Source: a bacterium (GTDB lineage Bacteria; Acidobacteriota; Thermoanaerobaculia; Multivoradales; JAHEKO01). From it: DNA of 64,000 nucleotides. The stretch is from the NCBI GenBank assembly GCA_024224155.1, contig JAAENP010000311.1, positions 1 through 64,000 on the forward strand, read 5' to 3'. Within the stretch, counting starts at the first letter, position 1; the number at the start of each line of letters is the position of its first letter. This document shows, one piece after another, positions 39,550 through 48,556 of this stretch. The position numbers and the translations under genes are program-made. The notes under the pieces are model-generated. The model was given only the letters and a program-made list of their open reading frames with translations. It had not been told where the DNA came from and ran no database searches.

Positions 39550-41075
39550 CGAAAGGACTCCGGAATGGCCCTGCAGCGAGAGGGGCGAGACCGGCGAACC
39601 TGGCGCTGCCGGCACTGGTCGCGGTCGGGCTCTCGAGCCTCGCCTGCGCAAGCGCGGGGCCAACCTTGGAGATCAAGGCCCCGATTCCGAGCGAATGGAG
39701 CAGTCCACGATTCGACAACCTCGAGACCGAACCGGTCACCACAACCTGGTGGCGGGCGTTCGGGGACACGGAGCTCGATCGGCTCATAGAGCTGGTGTTG
39801 GCCTCCAATCGAGACTTGCGGTCCGCCTCGGCGCGACTCGACGCCGCGTTGGCTCAGGCCCGAATCGCCGGCGCTGCGCGCAAGCCGCAGGCCGGCTTCT
39901 CCACCGACGGCAGCCGAAGGAAACAGAATTTCATCGGCCTTCCGATTCCCGGCGCTGAAGGCCGAGTGCTCAGCAACACCTCGACGACGCTGGGCGCTGC
40001 GATCAACGTCTCCTGGGAAGCCGATCTCTGGGGGCGCATTCGAGATGCGGGGCTCTCCGCGCAGGCCCGGGCCGAGGCCGCGGCCTACGAGCTCGAGGCC
40101 GCCCGGCTCTCGATCACCGGACAGACCGCCAAAGCCTGGTTCGCCTTCCTGGAAGCCAGATCCCAGGTCGCGCTCGCCAAGGAGACCCTCGAGAACCGAG
40201 CCAGTGTGCGCAATCGCCTGGAGAAGCGCTACCGGCAGGGGCTGAGGACCGCGCTGGATCTGCGCCTCGCGGTAGCCAACGAAGCCAATGCCGAGGCGCG
40301 CTATGCAGCCACCAGGAGACAGCAGGACGCCGTCCAGCGCCAACTCGAGATTCTGCTGGCCAGGGACACCGAGGCAATGAAGATCCTGAGCGAAGCGGAC
40401 AGCGACCTCCCGGCGCTGCCGGCGGCAGCCGAACCGGGCCTGCCCGGCGAAGTCCTCCGGCGGCGGCCCGACCTTCAAGCCTCCGAGCGCCGCCTGGCCT
40501 CGGCCGGGCTCGACATCGCCGCAGCCCGCAAGCTGCTCTATCCACGCCTGACGCTGACCGGCTCGACCGGCCGCACGAGCCAAGAGCTCGATGATCTCCT
40601 GGACAGCAACTTCTCCGTCTGGAGCTTGGCGGCCGGACTGCTGCAACCGCTTTTCCAGGGCGGACGGCTGCGAGCCGGAGTCGCCCTTTCCGAAGCCGCC
40701 CAGAGAGAGGTCCTCGCGCAGCACGAGAGCGCGGTGATCCGAGCCGTGTCGGACGTCGAAGCGCAGCTCGCCAACGATACCTACTTGGGTGAACAGCTCG
40801 AAGCGGTAGCGCGCGCCCGGAAGGCGTCGAGCGCGGCCGAGACGCTCGCTCAGGACCGCTACTTCTCCGGCCTGGCCGACTACCTGAGTGTCCTGGCCGC
40901 ACAGAGCCAAGCGACCACCGCCGCGAGCCAGTTCTTGGAGATCAGCCGGCTTCGACTCGCGCAACGAGTCGACCTCTACCTGGCCCTGGGCGGCGGCCTG
41001 CCGGTAACCGGAACCACGACGTACTCCCCGAATGAAGTCGATCGGGCTCTCTCCGAAACCGAGGAATCGAAATGA
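39546..41075 (+). CDS. RND efflux outer-membrane channel lipoprotein (OprM/NodT family)
   Basis: 509 residues. A lipoprotein signal ends SSLAC (lipobox LAC). Two repeats of the outer-membrane efflux domain follow: ELDRLIELVLASNRDLRSAS, NVSWEADLWGRIRDAGLSAQ, then RRRPDLQASERRLASAGLDI and LAAGLLQPLFQGGRLRAGVA. These are the classic NodT landmarks. The trimeric channel takes substrate from the RND pump across the outer membrane. ATGA overlaps join it to tetR upstream and the adaptor gene downstream. Confidence 0.93.
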   Translation: MTKGLRNGPAARGARPANLALPALVAVGLSSLACASAGPTLEIKAPIPSEWSSPRFDNLETEPVTTTWWRAFGDTELDRLIELVLASNRDLRSASARLDAALAQARIAGAARKPQAGFSTDGSRRKQNFIGLPIPGAEGRVLSNTSTTLGAAINVSWEADLWGRIRDAGLSAQARAEAAAYELEAARLSITGQTAKAWFAFLEARSQVALAKETLENRASVRNRLEKRYRQGLRTALDLRLAVANEANAEARYAATRRQQDAVQRQLEILLARDTEAMKILSEADSDLPALPAAAEPGLPGEVLRRRPDLQASERRLASAGLDIAAARKLLYPRLTLTGSTGRTSQELDDLLDSNFSVWSLAAGLLQPLFQGGRLRAGVALSEAAQREVLAQHESAVIRAVSDVEAQLANDTYLGEQLEAVARARKASSAAETLAQDRYFSGLADYLSVLAAQSQATTAASQFLEISRLRLAQRVDLYLALGGGLPVTGTTTYSPNEVDRALSETEESK

Positions 41076-42262
41076 CGAAACGACTGAGGCTATTTCTTCC
41101 CCTTCTGGTCATCCTGGCGGCGGCTGTCGCCATGGCCATGATCGTGAAAGCCAAGCCGGCGGTAGAGCGAGTTGAGCAGGAAGTGCAGCCACCGCTGGTG
41201 CGGGTGGTCGAAGCGACGCGGGGATCGGTGGCGCTGAATGTGTATTCCAACGGCACGGTCGAGCCAACGACGCGCTCGACTCTCGGCTCCCAGATCGGCG
41301 CCCGGGTCGCAAACTTGACCTCGAGCTTCGCCGAGGGAGCGTTCTTCGAGCGCGGCGACCTTCTGGTGCGTCTGGATCCGAGCGACTTCGAGTTGGCGGT
41401 TACGCAGGCCGAAGCCCGGGTGGCTCAGGCCGAGGTCCAGCTCGAGCGCGAAGAAGCCGAGACGAGAATGGCGATCGAGGAATGGAGCGAGCTCGGCGAG
41501 GGTGAGCCGACCTCTCTTGTGCTTCGAGAGCCGCAGCTCGCCCAGGCTCGGGCCGAACTCAAATCGGCGCAGGCGGCGCTCGAGCAGGCCAAGCTCCAGC
41601 TCGAACGAACCCGAATCCGAGCCCCGTTCTCCGGCCGCGTGGAGAGCAAGCTTGTCGACGTCGGACAATTCGTCGGCCCCGGCACGCCGCTGGCCCAGGT
41701 CTATTCGACCGAACGTGCCGAGATCTCGCTGAAGGTTCCGCAGAGCGAGCTGGCGTTTCTCGACATCACTCTCGGCAGGCCGGACGGACCGCAGCCACGG
41801 GCGCTCCTGAGTGGGCGAATCGGCTCTACGGACGGCTCGTGGCCGGCCAGGGTCGCGCGCACCGGCAGTCGGATCGATCCACAGACCCGAATGGTCTCGG
41901 TCATTGCCGAAATCGAAGACCCCTTCTCCCTGACCGGTATCCATGCGGCGCCGCTGCCGATCGGGCTCTACCTCGACGCGGAGATCGAGGGCAAGACCGC
42001 CGAGGACGCGATTGTCCTGCCGAGGGCCGCTCTGCGTGAAGAAGACCGGATCCTGGTCGTCGACTCCGAGAACCGTCTCCGCATCCGCGAGGTGGAGATC
42101 CTGCGCGTCACCTCCGAAGAGCTCGTGATCACCCGCGGCCTCGATAGCGGCGAGCGAGTTTGTGTATCGCCGCTCACCGCGGTCGTAGACGGCATGCGGG
42201 TCCGGGTCCAGAGTCCCGACGAACCGATGGAAACCCCGGCCCTGGAGGGAGTCAAATCATGA
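41072..42262 (+). CDS. RND efflux periplasmic adaptor subunit (MFP)
   Basis: 396 residues. One N-terminal membrane anchor (LRLFLPLLVILAAAVAMAMI). The barrel-sandwich hybrid begins GTVEPTTRSTLGSQIGARVA, the coiled-coil hairpin spans about 110-180, and the second lipoyl half is LERTRIRAPFSGRVESKLVD, with VGQFVGPGTPLAQV. The beta-barrel and membrane-proximal domains follow. It connects the inner-membrane pump to the channel. The stop overlaps the pump start (ATGA). Confidence 0.93.
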   Translation: MTKRLRLFLPLLVILAAAVAMAMIVKAKPAVERVEQEVQPPLVRVVEATRGSVALNVYSNGTVEPTTRSTLGSQIGARVANLTSSFAEGAFFERGDLLVRLDPSDFELAVTQAEARVAQAEVQLEREEAETRMAIEEWSELGEGEPTSLVLREPQLAQARAELKSAQAALEQAKLQLERTRIRAPFSGRVESKLVDVGQFVGPGTPLAQVYSTERAEISLKVPQSELAFLDITLGRPDGPQPRALLSGRIGSTDGSWPARVARTGSRIDPQTRMVSVIAEIEDPFSLTGIHAAPLPIGLYLDAEIEGKTAEDAIVLPRAALREEDRILVVDSENRLRIREVEILRVTSEELVITRGLDSGERVCVSPLTAVVDGMRVRVQSPDEPMETPALEGVKS

Positions 42263-45200
42263 ACGGCGCAATCCGTTGGTTCGCCCGAAACGGCGTTGCC
42301 GCCAATCTGCTGATGGTCCTGATCGTGGTCGGTGGCCTGATGACTGTCCGGAGCATCAAAAGGGAGGTGTTCCCCGAGTTTTCCATCGACCTCATCAGCG
42401 TAACGGTGCCCTACCCGGGCGCCGCGCCCGAGGAAGTGGAAGAAGGCGTTGTCGTTCGAATTGAAGAGGCTATTCAGGGTATCGACGGTATCGACGACAT
42501 TCGCTCGACCGCTGCCGAGAACGCCGCCGCGATCATCATCGAGATCATGGATGACGCCAACCTCGAGCGGGTGATGAACGACGTCAAGTCGAAGGTCGAC
42601 GCCATCGACACGTTTCCGCTCGAAGCCGAAGAGCCGGTCATCGAAGAAATCATCCGGCGTACCCAGGTCATCGAAGTCGTGATCTCCGGAGACGCCGATG
42701 AACGCACTCTCAAGGTCCTGGGAGAACGGGTGCGCGACGACCTTTCCAACCTGCCCGAGATCACCCAGGTACAACTCGTCGCGGCGCGTCCCTACGAGGT
42801 CTCGATCGAGATCAGCGAGCAAGATCTGAGGAGCTACGGCCTCACCTTCGATGAGGTCGCGGCCGCGGTGCGCCGCTTCTCACTCGATCTCCCCGGTGGT
42901 CGCATCCGCAGCCGCGACGGCGAGATCCTGCTGCGCACCGAGGGCCAGGCCTACGAGGGCCCAGAGTTCGAGCGGCTGCCGCTGCGCACCCAGAGGGACG
43001 GCACCAGTCTCCTCCTCGGAGATGTCGCCACGGTCGTTGACGGTTTCGCGGACACCGACCTGTGGTCGCGCTTCAACGGCCGCCCGGCCGTCGTGGTCCA
43101 AGTCTTTCGGGTCGGCGAGCAGAGCGCGCTCGAAGTGGCGGACGTGGTCAAGCAATACATCGCGGAGACGCGCCCCAGGCTGCCTGAGGGCATTTCTCTC
43201 GATACCTGGCACGACGAGACGATCGTGCTGCGCAGTCGGCTCGATCTGCTGACGCGCAACGGTCTCGCCGGTTTCGCTCTGGTCCTGCTCGTGCTCTCTC
43301 TCTTCCTCAAGCTCCGCCTGGCGGGCTGGGTGTCGCTCGGAATTCCGATCTCGTTCCTGGGCGCGGTCATCTTCATGCCGTGGAACGACGTCTCGGTGAA
43401 TCTGATCTCCCTGTTCGCCTTCATTGTCGTACTCGGCATCGTTGTCGACGATGCGATCATCGTGGGCGAGAACATACACACCGAATACGAATCCGGCCTC
43501 GAAGGCCTCGAAGCGGCGGAAACCGGTGCCATCGAAGTAGCCAAGCCCGTGGTGTTCGCGGTACTGACCAGTGTGGCGGCGTTCGCACCTCTGCTGGCGG
43601 TAACCACCACCATGGGCAAGGTCATGAGGGTGGTGCCGATCATCGTCATCGCGACCTTGATGTTCTCTCTGGTCGAATCACTCTTTATTCTTCCGAATCA
43701 CCTTTCCCATCTGAAGCAAGAAAAGCCCGGCGCCGCCCGCAAGACCGGTCCATGGCGCCGCCTGCAACGACGGGTGAGCACGGGCCTCGCCTTTCTGATC
43801 GAGAACACCTACCGCCCGACGCTGAAGAAGGCCATCGAATGGCGATACCTGACGTTCGCCTTCGGCATCGCCGGACTGCTGCTGACCTTCGGGGTCGTGC
43901 GCGGCGGCTGGGTCAAGTTCAACTTCTTCCCGGCGGTGGAGGCCGACAACACCGCGGCGATGCTGACGTTGCCGCAGGGCACGCCCGCGGAAGTCACCGC
44001 CGCCGCGATCGAACGAATCGAAGAAGCGGCGCTGGAGCTGGCGCACGAGATCGAGGAGGAGACCGGCGATCGAGCCATCCGCCATGTTCTGTCATCGGTC
44101 GGCAGTCAGCCATTCCGTGCCCAGCAAAGCCGTGGTGTGACCGGGAGCGCCAATTTCGATTCTCCTCATCTCGGAGAAGTGACGCTCGAGCTGCAGGCGG
44201 CAGAGGAGCGAAGAATCGGATCCACCGACATCGCCGACCGCTGGCGAGCCAAGGTCGGGGAGATTCCCGGCGCGGTCGAGCTGACCTACAGCTCGTCTCT
44301 ATTCAGCTCGGGTGAAGCGGTGAACATCGAGCTCTTCGGCCCCAGCCTCGACCACCTCACCGCGGTGGCCCAGCGGCTCAAGGAAGAGATCGCCGCCTAC
44401 CCCGGAACCCGAGACATCGCCGACTCCTTCCGGGAAGGAAAACGGGAGATCGAGCTCCAGTTGACCCGCGAGGCTGAACTGGCGGGCCTGACCCAGCTGG
44501 ACCTCGCCCGCCAGGTCCGCCAGGCGTTCTACGGCGAGGAGGCCCAACGAATCCAGCGCGGCCGCGACGACGTCAAGGTGATGGTGCGCTATCCCGAGAG
44601 CGACCGCAAGTCGCTGGCCGATCTCGAGCAGATGAGAATCCGGAGTCCACAGGGAGCCGAGGTGCCGCTCGCCACCGCCGCTAGGACGACGCTGTCACGC
44701 GGGCCGGCGGCGATCAGCCGGACCAATCGCAATCGAGTGGTCAACGTCACGGCCGACGTCGATACCGAGATCGCCAACACCAACGAGATCATCGCAGACC
44801 TCGCCGCCCGGGTCCTGCCCAGGGTTCTGGCGGACTATCCCGAGATCCGGTTTTCCTTCGAAGGCGAACAGGAAGAGCAGCGCAAGACCATGTCCGATCT
44901 CCTGAGTGGATTCATGATCGCTCTGCTCGTGATCTACGGCCTGCTGGCGGTTCCCTTCCGCTCGTACCTGCAACCACTCATCGTGATGAGCGCGATTCCG
45001 TTCGGCCTGATCGGTGCCGTCTGGGGCCACGTGATCATGGGCCTGGACCTGGCCATCCTCTCGATGTTCGGAATCGTGGCCCTCACCGGAGTGGTGGTCA
45101 ACGACAGCCTGGTGCTGGTTTCGTTCATCAACCGGGCGACGCGGCGAGGCGCCACGCTTCGCGAGGCGATTCTGATCGCCGGCGAAGCCCGTTTCCGCCC

Positions 45201-45441
45201 GATTCTTCTGACGTCCCTCACGACCTTTGCCGGTCTGACACCGCTTCTGCTCGAGAAGAGTATGCAGGCCAAGTTTCTGGTGCCGATGGCAGTCTCTTTG
45301 GCCTTCGGCGTGCTGTTTGCTACATTCATCACGCTCATACTCGTTCCGTCCCTCTACTCGATCGTCGAAGACGTCAGGGAAGGCCTAGGCAAGCTCGTGG
45401 CGGCAAACCGCAAGGCAGACGCAAAGGGAGTCACCGCGTAG
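42259..45441 (+). CDS. RND-family efflux pump, inner-membrane transporter
   Basis: 1060 residues, full length, with 12 expected membrane segments (TM1 AANLLMVLIVVGGLMTV; TM2-6 and TM8-12 in two clusters at about 345-475 and 890-1030). The proton-relay motif in TM4 is VVLGIVVDDAIIVGENI with the Asp-Asp pair, and TM10-11 carry VALTGVVVNDSLVLVSFINR. Large periplasmic loops match the HAE-1/AcrB class, although the substrate pocket was not analysed. It expels hydrophobic compounds using proton influx. It is the last gene of the tetR-OMF-MFP-RND operon. Confidence 0.93.
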   Translation: MNGAIRWFARNGVAANLLMVLIVVGGLMTVRSIKREVFPEFSIDLISVTVPYPGAAPEEVEEGVVVRIEEAIQGIDGIDDIRSTAAENAAAIIIEIMDDANLERVMNDVKSKVDAIDTFPLEAEEPVIEEIIRRTQVIEVVISGDADERTLKVLGERVRDDLSNLPEITQVQLVAARPYEVSIEISEQDLRSYGLTFDEVAAAVRRFSLDLPGGRIRSRDGEILLRTEGQAYEGPEFERLPLRTQRDGTSLLLGDVATVVDGFADTDLWSRFNGRPAVVVQVFRVGEQSALEVADVVKQYIAETRPRLPEGISLDTWHDETIVLRSRLDLLTRNGLAGFALVLLVLSLFLKLRLAGWVSLGIPISFLGAVIFMPWNDVSVNLISLFAFIVVLGIVVDDAIIVGENIHTEYESGLEGLEAAETGAIEVAKPVVFAVLTSVAAFAPLLAVTTTMGKVMRVVPIIVIATLMFSLVESLFILPNHLSHLKQEKPGAARKTGPWRRLQRRVSTGLAFLIENTYRPTLKKAIEWRYLTFAFGIAGLLLTFGVVRGGWVKFNFFPAVEADNTAAMLTLPQGTPAEVTAAAIERIEEAALELAHEIEEETGDRAIRHVLSSVGSQPFRAQQSRGVTGSANFDSPHLGEVTLELQAAEERRIGSTDIADRWRAKVGEIPGAVELTYSSSLFSSGEAVNIELFGPSLDHLTAVAQRLKEEIAAYPGTRDIADSFREGKREIELQLTREAELAGLTQLDLARQVRQAFYGEEAQRIQRGRDDVKVMVRYPESDRKSLADLEQMRIRSPQGAEVPLATAARTTLSRGPAAISRTNRNRVVNVTADVDTEIANTNEIIADLAARVLPRVLADYPEIRFSFEGEQEEQRKTMSDLLSGFMIALLVIYGLLAVPFRSYLQPLIVMSAIPFGLIGAVWGHVIMGLDLAILSMFGIVALTGVVVNDSLVLVSFINRATRRGATLREAILIAGEARFRPILLTSLTTFAGLTPLLLEKSMQAKFLVPMAVSLAFGVLFATFITLILVPSLYSIVEDVREGLGKLVAANRKADAKGVTA

Positions 45442-45486
45442 CAGGACCGTACGGGATCCGGTCACTCGGTACAGTAGCGAGCTCGA

Positions 45487-46281
45487 ATGCAACCGTATCT
45501 GGACCTCCTCCAAAGAATCCTCGACGAGGGTGCCGAGCGGTCGGACCGCACCGGCACCGGTACCCGGGCGATTTTCGGGCACCAGATGCGCTTCGACCTG
45601 AGTGCGGGTTTCCCGCTCCTGACCACCAAGAAACTCCATTTGCGCTCCATCATTTACGAGCTCCTGTGGTTCCTTCGGGGCGATACCAATGTTCGGTATC
45701 TGCAAGAGAACGGCGTCAAGATTTGGGACAACTGGGCGGACGAGAATGGCGAGCTGGGCCCGGTGTACGGTTCCCAATGGCGCTCCTGGCGCGCCGCCGA
45801 CGGCCGGTCCATCGATCAGATCTCGAATCTGCTTCGCGACCTGCGCGAGAACCCGTATTCACGCCGCCACATCGTCAGTGCCTGGAACGTCGCCGAGATC
45901 GATGACATGGCCTTGCCCGCCTGCCACGCTCTGTTTCAGTTCTACGTGGCCGACAGAAAGCTGTCTTGCCAGCTCTATCAGCGCAGCGCCGACGTCTTTC
46001 TCGGCGTACCTTTCAACATCGCTTCCTACGCGCTGCTGACGATGATGGTCGCCAGCGCGGTCGACCTCGAGCCCGGCGACTTCGTACTGACCCTGGGCGA
46101 CGCCCATCTCTACCTGAATCACCTCGATCAGGCGTGCACCCAGATCGCGCGCGAGCCGCGGCCGCTGCCCCGAATGCGCATGAAACGGAAGCCGGACTCG
46201 ATATTCGACTTTCGCTACGAAGACTTCGCGCTCGAGAACTACGATCCCCACCCCCACATCAAGGCGCCGATTGCGGTTTGA
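45487..46281 (+). CDS. thyA: Thymidylate synthase ThyA
   Basis: Converts dUMP to dTMP with methylene-tetrahydrofolate, yielding dihydrofolate. 264 residues, as in E. coli. Landmarks: [20 protein letters not shown] at the start, the [14 protein letters not shown] segment, the catalytic Cys in [32 protein letters not shown] and the [11 protein letters not shown] helix. Fully intact. TACAGT (45470-45475) lies 11 bases before the ATG. The dihydrofolate reductase gene follows, the classic pairing that recycles the dihydrofolate. Confidence 0.97.
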   Translation: MQPYLDLLQRILDEGAERSDRTGTGTRAIFGHQMRFDLSAGFPLLTTKKLHLRSIIYELLWFLRGDTNVRYLQENGVKIWDNWADENGELGPVYGSQWRSWRAADGRSIDQISNLLRDLRENPYSRRHIVSAWNVAEIDDMALPACHALFQFYVADRKLSCQLYQRSADVFLGVPFNIASYALLTMMVASAVDLEPGDFVLTLGDAHLYLNHLDQACTQIAREPRPLPRMRMKRKPDSIFDFRYEDFALENYDPHPHIKAPIAV

Positions 46282-46303
46282 TTCCGGGGCCGCCGGTTTC
46301 GTG

Positions 46304-46807
46304 ATGAAGCTATCGATCATCGTTGCCGTATCCGAGAACGGCGTTATCGGACGAGACAATCGCCTGCCCTGGCGGATCGCGGCGGACCTCAAGCGCTTCA
46401 AAGCCCTGACCCTGGGTCACCACCTGGTGATGGGCCGCAAGACCTTCGAGTCGATCGGCCGGGTTTTGCCCGGAAGAACCACGATCGTCTTGAGTCGCGA
46501 CACTCCCCAGCTGCCTGAGGGCGTCGGGCTTGCCGCCAGCTTGGCCGAAGCCGTCGAGATCGCCAGAGCTGCCGGCGAGACCGAAGCCTTCGTCGCGGGC
46601 GGCGCAGCGGTGTACTCCGACGCACTCTCTCTGGTCGACACCCTCTACCTGACGAAGGTCGCCACGGTTGTCGAGGGCGACACCTACTTCCCGGAATGGC
46701 ACCGGGAGGAATGGCAGCTCTTCTCCGTTGAGACCTGTCCACAGAAAGACGGCGAGCCGGCGGCCGCCTTCGAGACCTGGAAACACGTCGAGCGAAGACC
46801 GAGCTAG
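46304..46807 (+). CDS. folA: Dihydrofolate reductase FolA
   Basis: Reduces dihydrofolate to tetrahydrofolate with NADPH. 167 residues from the ATG at 46304. Landmarks: IVAVSENGVIGRDNRLPWRI (Met20-type loop and substrate site), HHLVMGRKTFESIGRVLPGR (NADPH site), AFVAGGAAVYSDAL and LYLTKVATVVEGDTYFPEW. An upstream in-frame TTG at 46271, overlapping thyA, would add 11 residues and is less likely. Its TAG stop shares the CTAG palindrome 46804-46807 with the convergent peroxiredoxin gene. Confidence 0.95.
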   Translation: MKLSIIVAVSENGVIGRDNRLPWRIAADLKRFKALTLGHHLVMGRKTFESIGRVLPGRTTIVLSRDTPQLPEGVGLAASLAEAVEIARAAGETEAFVAGGAAVYSDALSLVDTLYLTKVATVVEGDTYFPEWHREEWQLFSVETCPQKDGEPAAAFETWKHVERRPS

Positions 46808-47301
46808 CCGGAGCCGCTCGCCAGATGCTCCAGAACCGCTTCGGCGCTCGAGACCCCAACATCGCGTCCCGGCTCGACCCCTAAGTAATCGATGACTCCG
46901 TCGCGCACGAGCGCGGCGTACCGGCGATTCCGGATCCCGAGTCCGACGGCGCCGAGATCCAACTCGAGGCCCATCCTCGTCGCCAGCTCGGCGTTGCCGT
47001 CAGCGAGAAAGGTGATGTGCTCCGCGGCGCCGCGAGCCCGCCCCCAGGCGTCCATCACGAAGGCGTCGTTCACCGCGACGCAGACAATCTCGTCGACCCC
47101 GGCCTCGCGCAGGGCATCCGCCGCAACGACGAAGCCAGGCAGATGCACATCGGAACAGGCCGGGGTGAAGGCTCCGGGCACGCCGAACAAGGCGACGCTC
47201 TTACCCCGGAAGAGCTCCGCGGTTGAGACTGTCTCCACGCCATCCGGGGTTTTTCGACGCAGGGGCACGTCCGGAATGCTGTCGCCATTTGAAAGCGTCA
47301 T
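46804..47301 (-). CDS. Peroxiredoxin (Prx5/AhpE-type redoxin)
   Basis: 165 residues. The peroxidatic site is GVPGAFTPACS (Cys49), the Prx5 signature, with conserved GMELDLG/Arg-type surroundings replaced by GLELDLGAVGLGIRNRRYAA. A second Cys is in EIVCVAVNDAF, so a resolving role is possible but uncertain. Reduces hydrogen and organic peroxides in the cytoplasm. GGAGGATCC is just before the ATG. Convergent with folA, sharing CTAG as stop codons on both strands. Confidence 0.9.
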   Translation of the reverse strand: MTLSNGDSIPDVPLRRKTPDGVETVSTAELFRGKSVALFGVPGAFTPACSDVHLPGFVVAADALREAGVDEIVCVAVNDAFVMDAWGRARGAAEHITFLADGNAELATRMGLELDLGAVGLGIRNRRYAALVRDGVIDYLGVEPGRDVGVSSAEAVLEHLASGSG

Positions 47302-47403
47302 GGATCCTCCGTTGTCTTAGCGAGAAGTGTATCCAAAAGGAACCTTCCCGGGACCGGTCCCAAGTCGGCTCGAGAATCGATCCGAGCAGGTAGACTCGGG
47401 CCC

Positions 47404-48459
47404 GTGAGAGAACTAGAGCGGCTGATCGAGGCCTGGGACGGCCTCGCCGTCGTGGCCAACTTCGACAAACCTACCGGGTCGTGGATCTTCATCTGTATTC
47501 ACGACAACACCCTGGGACCCTCGACCGGTGGTACCAGGATCGCGACCTATGCCAGCCCGGCTGACGGTCTCCACGACGCCATGCGACTGAGCGAGGGAAT
47601 GACCCAGAAGTGGGCGGCGGTGGATCTGGGATTCGGCGGCGCCAAGGCGGTGCTTGCGGTGCCGCACCCGATGGCCGGAGAAGAGCGCAGGGGGCTGCTC
47701 GAGCGCTACGCGAAACAGATCAACCTTCTCGGCGGCGCCTTCCTGACCGGTGAAGACATGGGGATCTCTCCCGAAGACATGGAGTTCATGGCCCGGTTCA
47801 CCGATCACCTCCACGGCTACGACGACAGGGGCCGGAAGGTGGATCCGAGCCCGTACACGGCTCGCGGAGTGCTGACCGGCATCAAAGCCGCTCTCGAGCG
47901 CAGATTCGGCGAGGCATCGGTTCGCGGCCGGAAGGTCGTCGTCCAAGGCGCCGGTAATGTCGGGTCGCACCTGATACGCATGCTGGCCGACGAAGGTGCG
48001 CGGGTCCTGATTGAAGACGTCGACGAAGAAAGAGCCCGTAGCCTGGCGAAAGAGCATGGCGGCGAGCTCATCAACGGCGGCGACTCTTACTCGACAGCCT
48101 GCGACGTCTTTGCCCCCTGTGCCGTCGGGGCGATCTTGAATCGCGAGACCATTCCAAAGCTGGAATGCCCGATCGTGGCCGGCTCGGCAAACAACCAGCT
48201 GGAAGAGCGCGAAGATGTCGAGCGGCTGAGAGAGCGCGGCATCATGTACGCGCCGGACTACATCGTCAACGCCGGTGGCGCGATCTCGTTCGCCTATCTG
48301 GGACGCGGCATCTCGGAGCCGGCCGAGCTCATCGAGAAGGTCGACTCGATAGGAACGACGCTTGCGGAGATTCTGAAAGAGGCCGAAGAGCGAGGTGAGT
48401 CCACGCTCGCGGCCGCCGAGCGCCGGGTGGCGCGCACGCTCGAGCGCGCCCGCGGCTGA
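47404..48459 (+). CDS. Leucine/phenylalanine/valine dehydrogenase-like (Glu/Leu/Phe/Val family)
   Basis: 351 residues, the leucine/phenylalanine dehydrogenase size, starting at a GTG with TAGACT (47391-47396) seven bases ahead. The catalytic domain has TLGPSTGGTRIATYASPADG, MTQKWAAVDLGFGGAKAVL (two lysines of the active site) and the GEDMGISPEDM segment. The NAD domain has VVVQGAGNVGSHLIRMLADE, ALLNRETIP-like AILNRETIPKLECPIVAGSA, NNQLE and YAPDYIVNAGGAIS. Catalyses reversible oxidative deamination of a branched-chain or aromatic amino acid with NAD+; which one is not fixed. Confidence 0.9.
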   Translation: MRELERLIEAWDGLAVVANFDKPTGSWIFICIHDNTLGPSTGGTRIATYASPADGLHDAMRLSEGMTQKWAAVDLGFGGAKAVLAVPHPMAGEERRGLLERYAKQINLLGGAFLTGEDMGISPEDMEFMARFTDHLHGYDDRGRKVDPSPYTARGVLTGIKAALERRFGEASVRGRKVVVQGAGNVGSHLIRMLADEGARVLIEDVDEERARSLAKEHGGELINGGDSYSTACDVFAPCAVGAILNRETIPKLECPIVAGSANNQLEEREDVERLRERGIMYAPDYIVNAGGAISFAYLGRGISEPAELIEKVDSIGTTLAEILKEAEERGESTLAAAERRVARTLERARG

Positions 48460-48556
48460 CGCTGACGGCTGGCGTCAACGGCGACCGCGGCCGTGGCGGC
48501 CGGTGCCGACCAGCCCGCGATGACCCTGGAGCCCTTCCGGCCGGAAACGGCTCCGG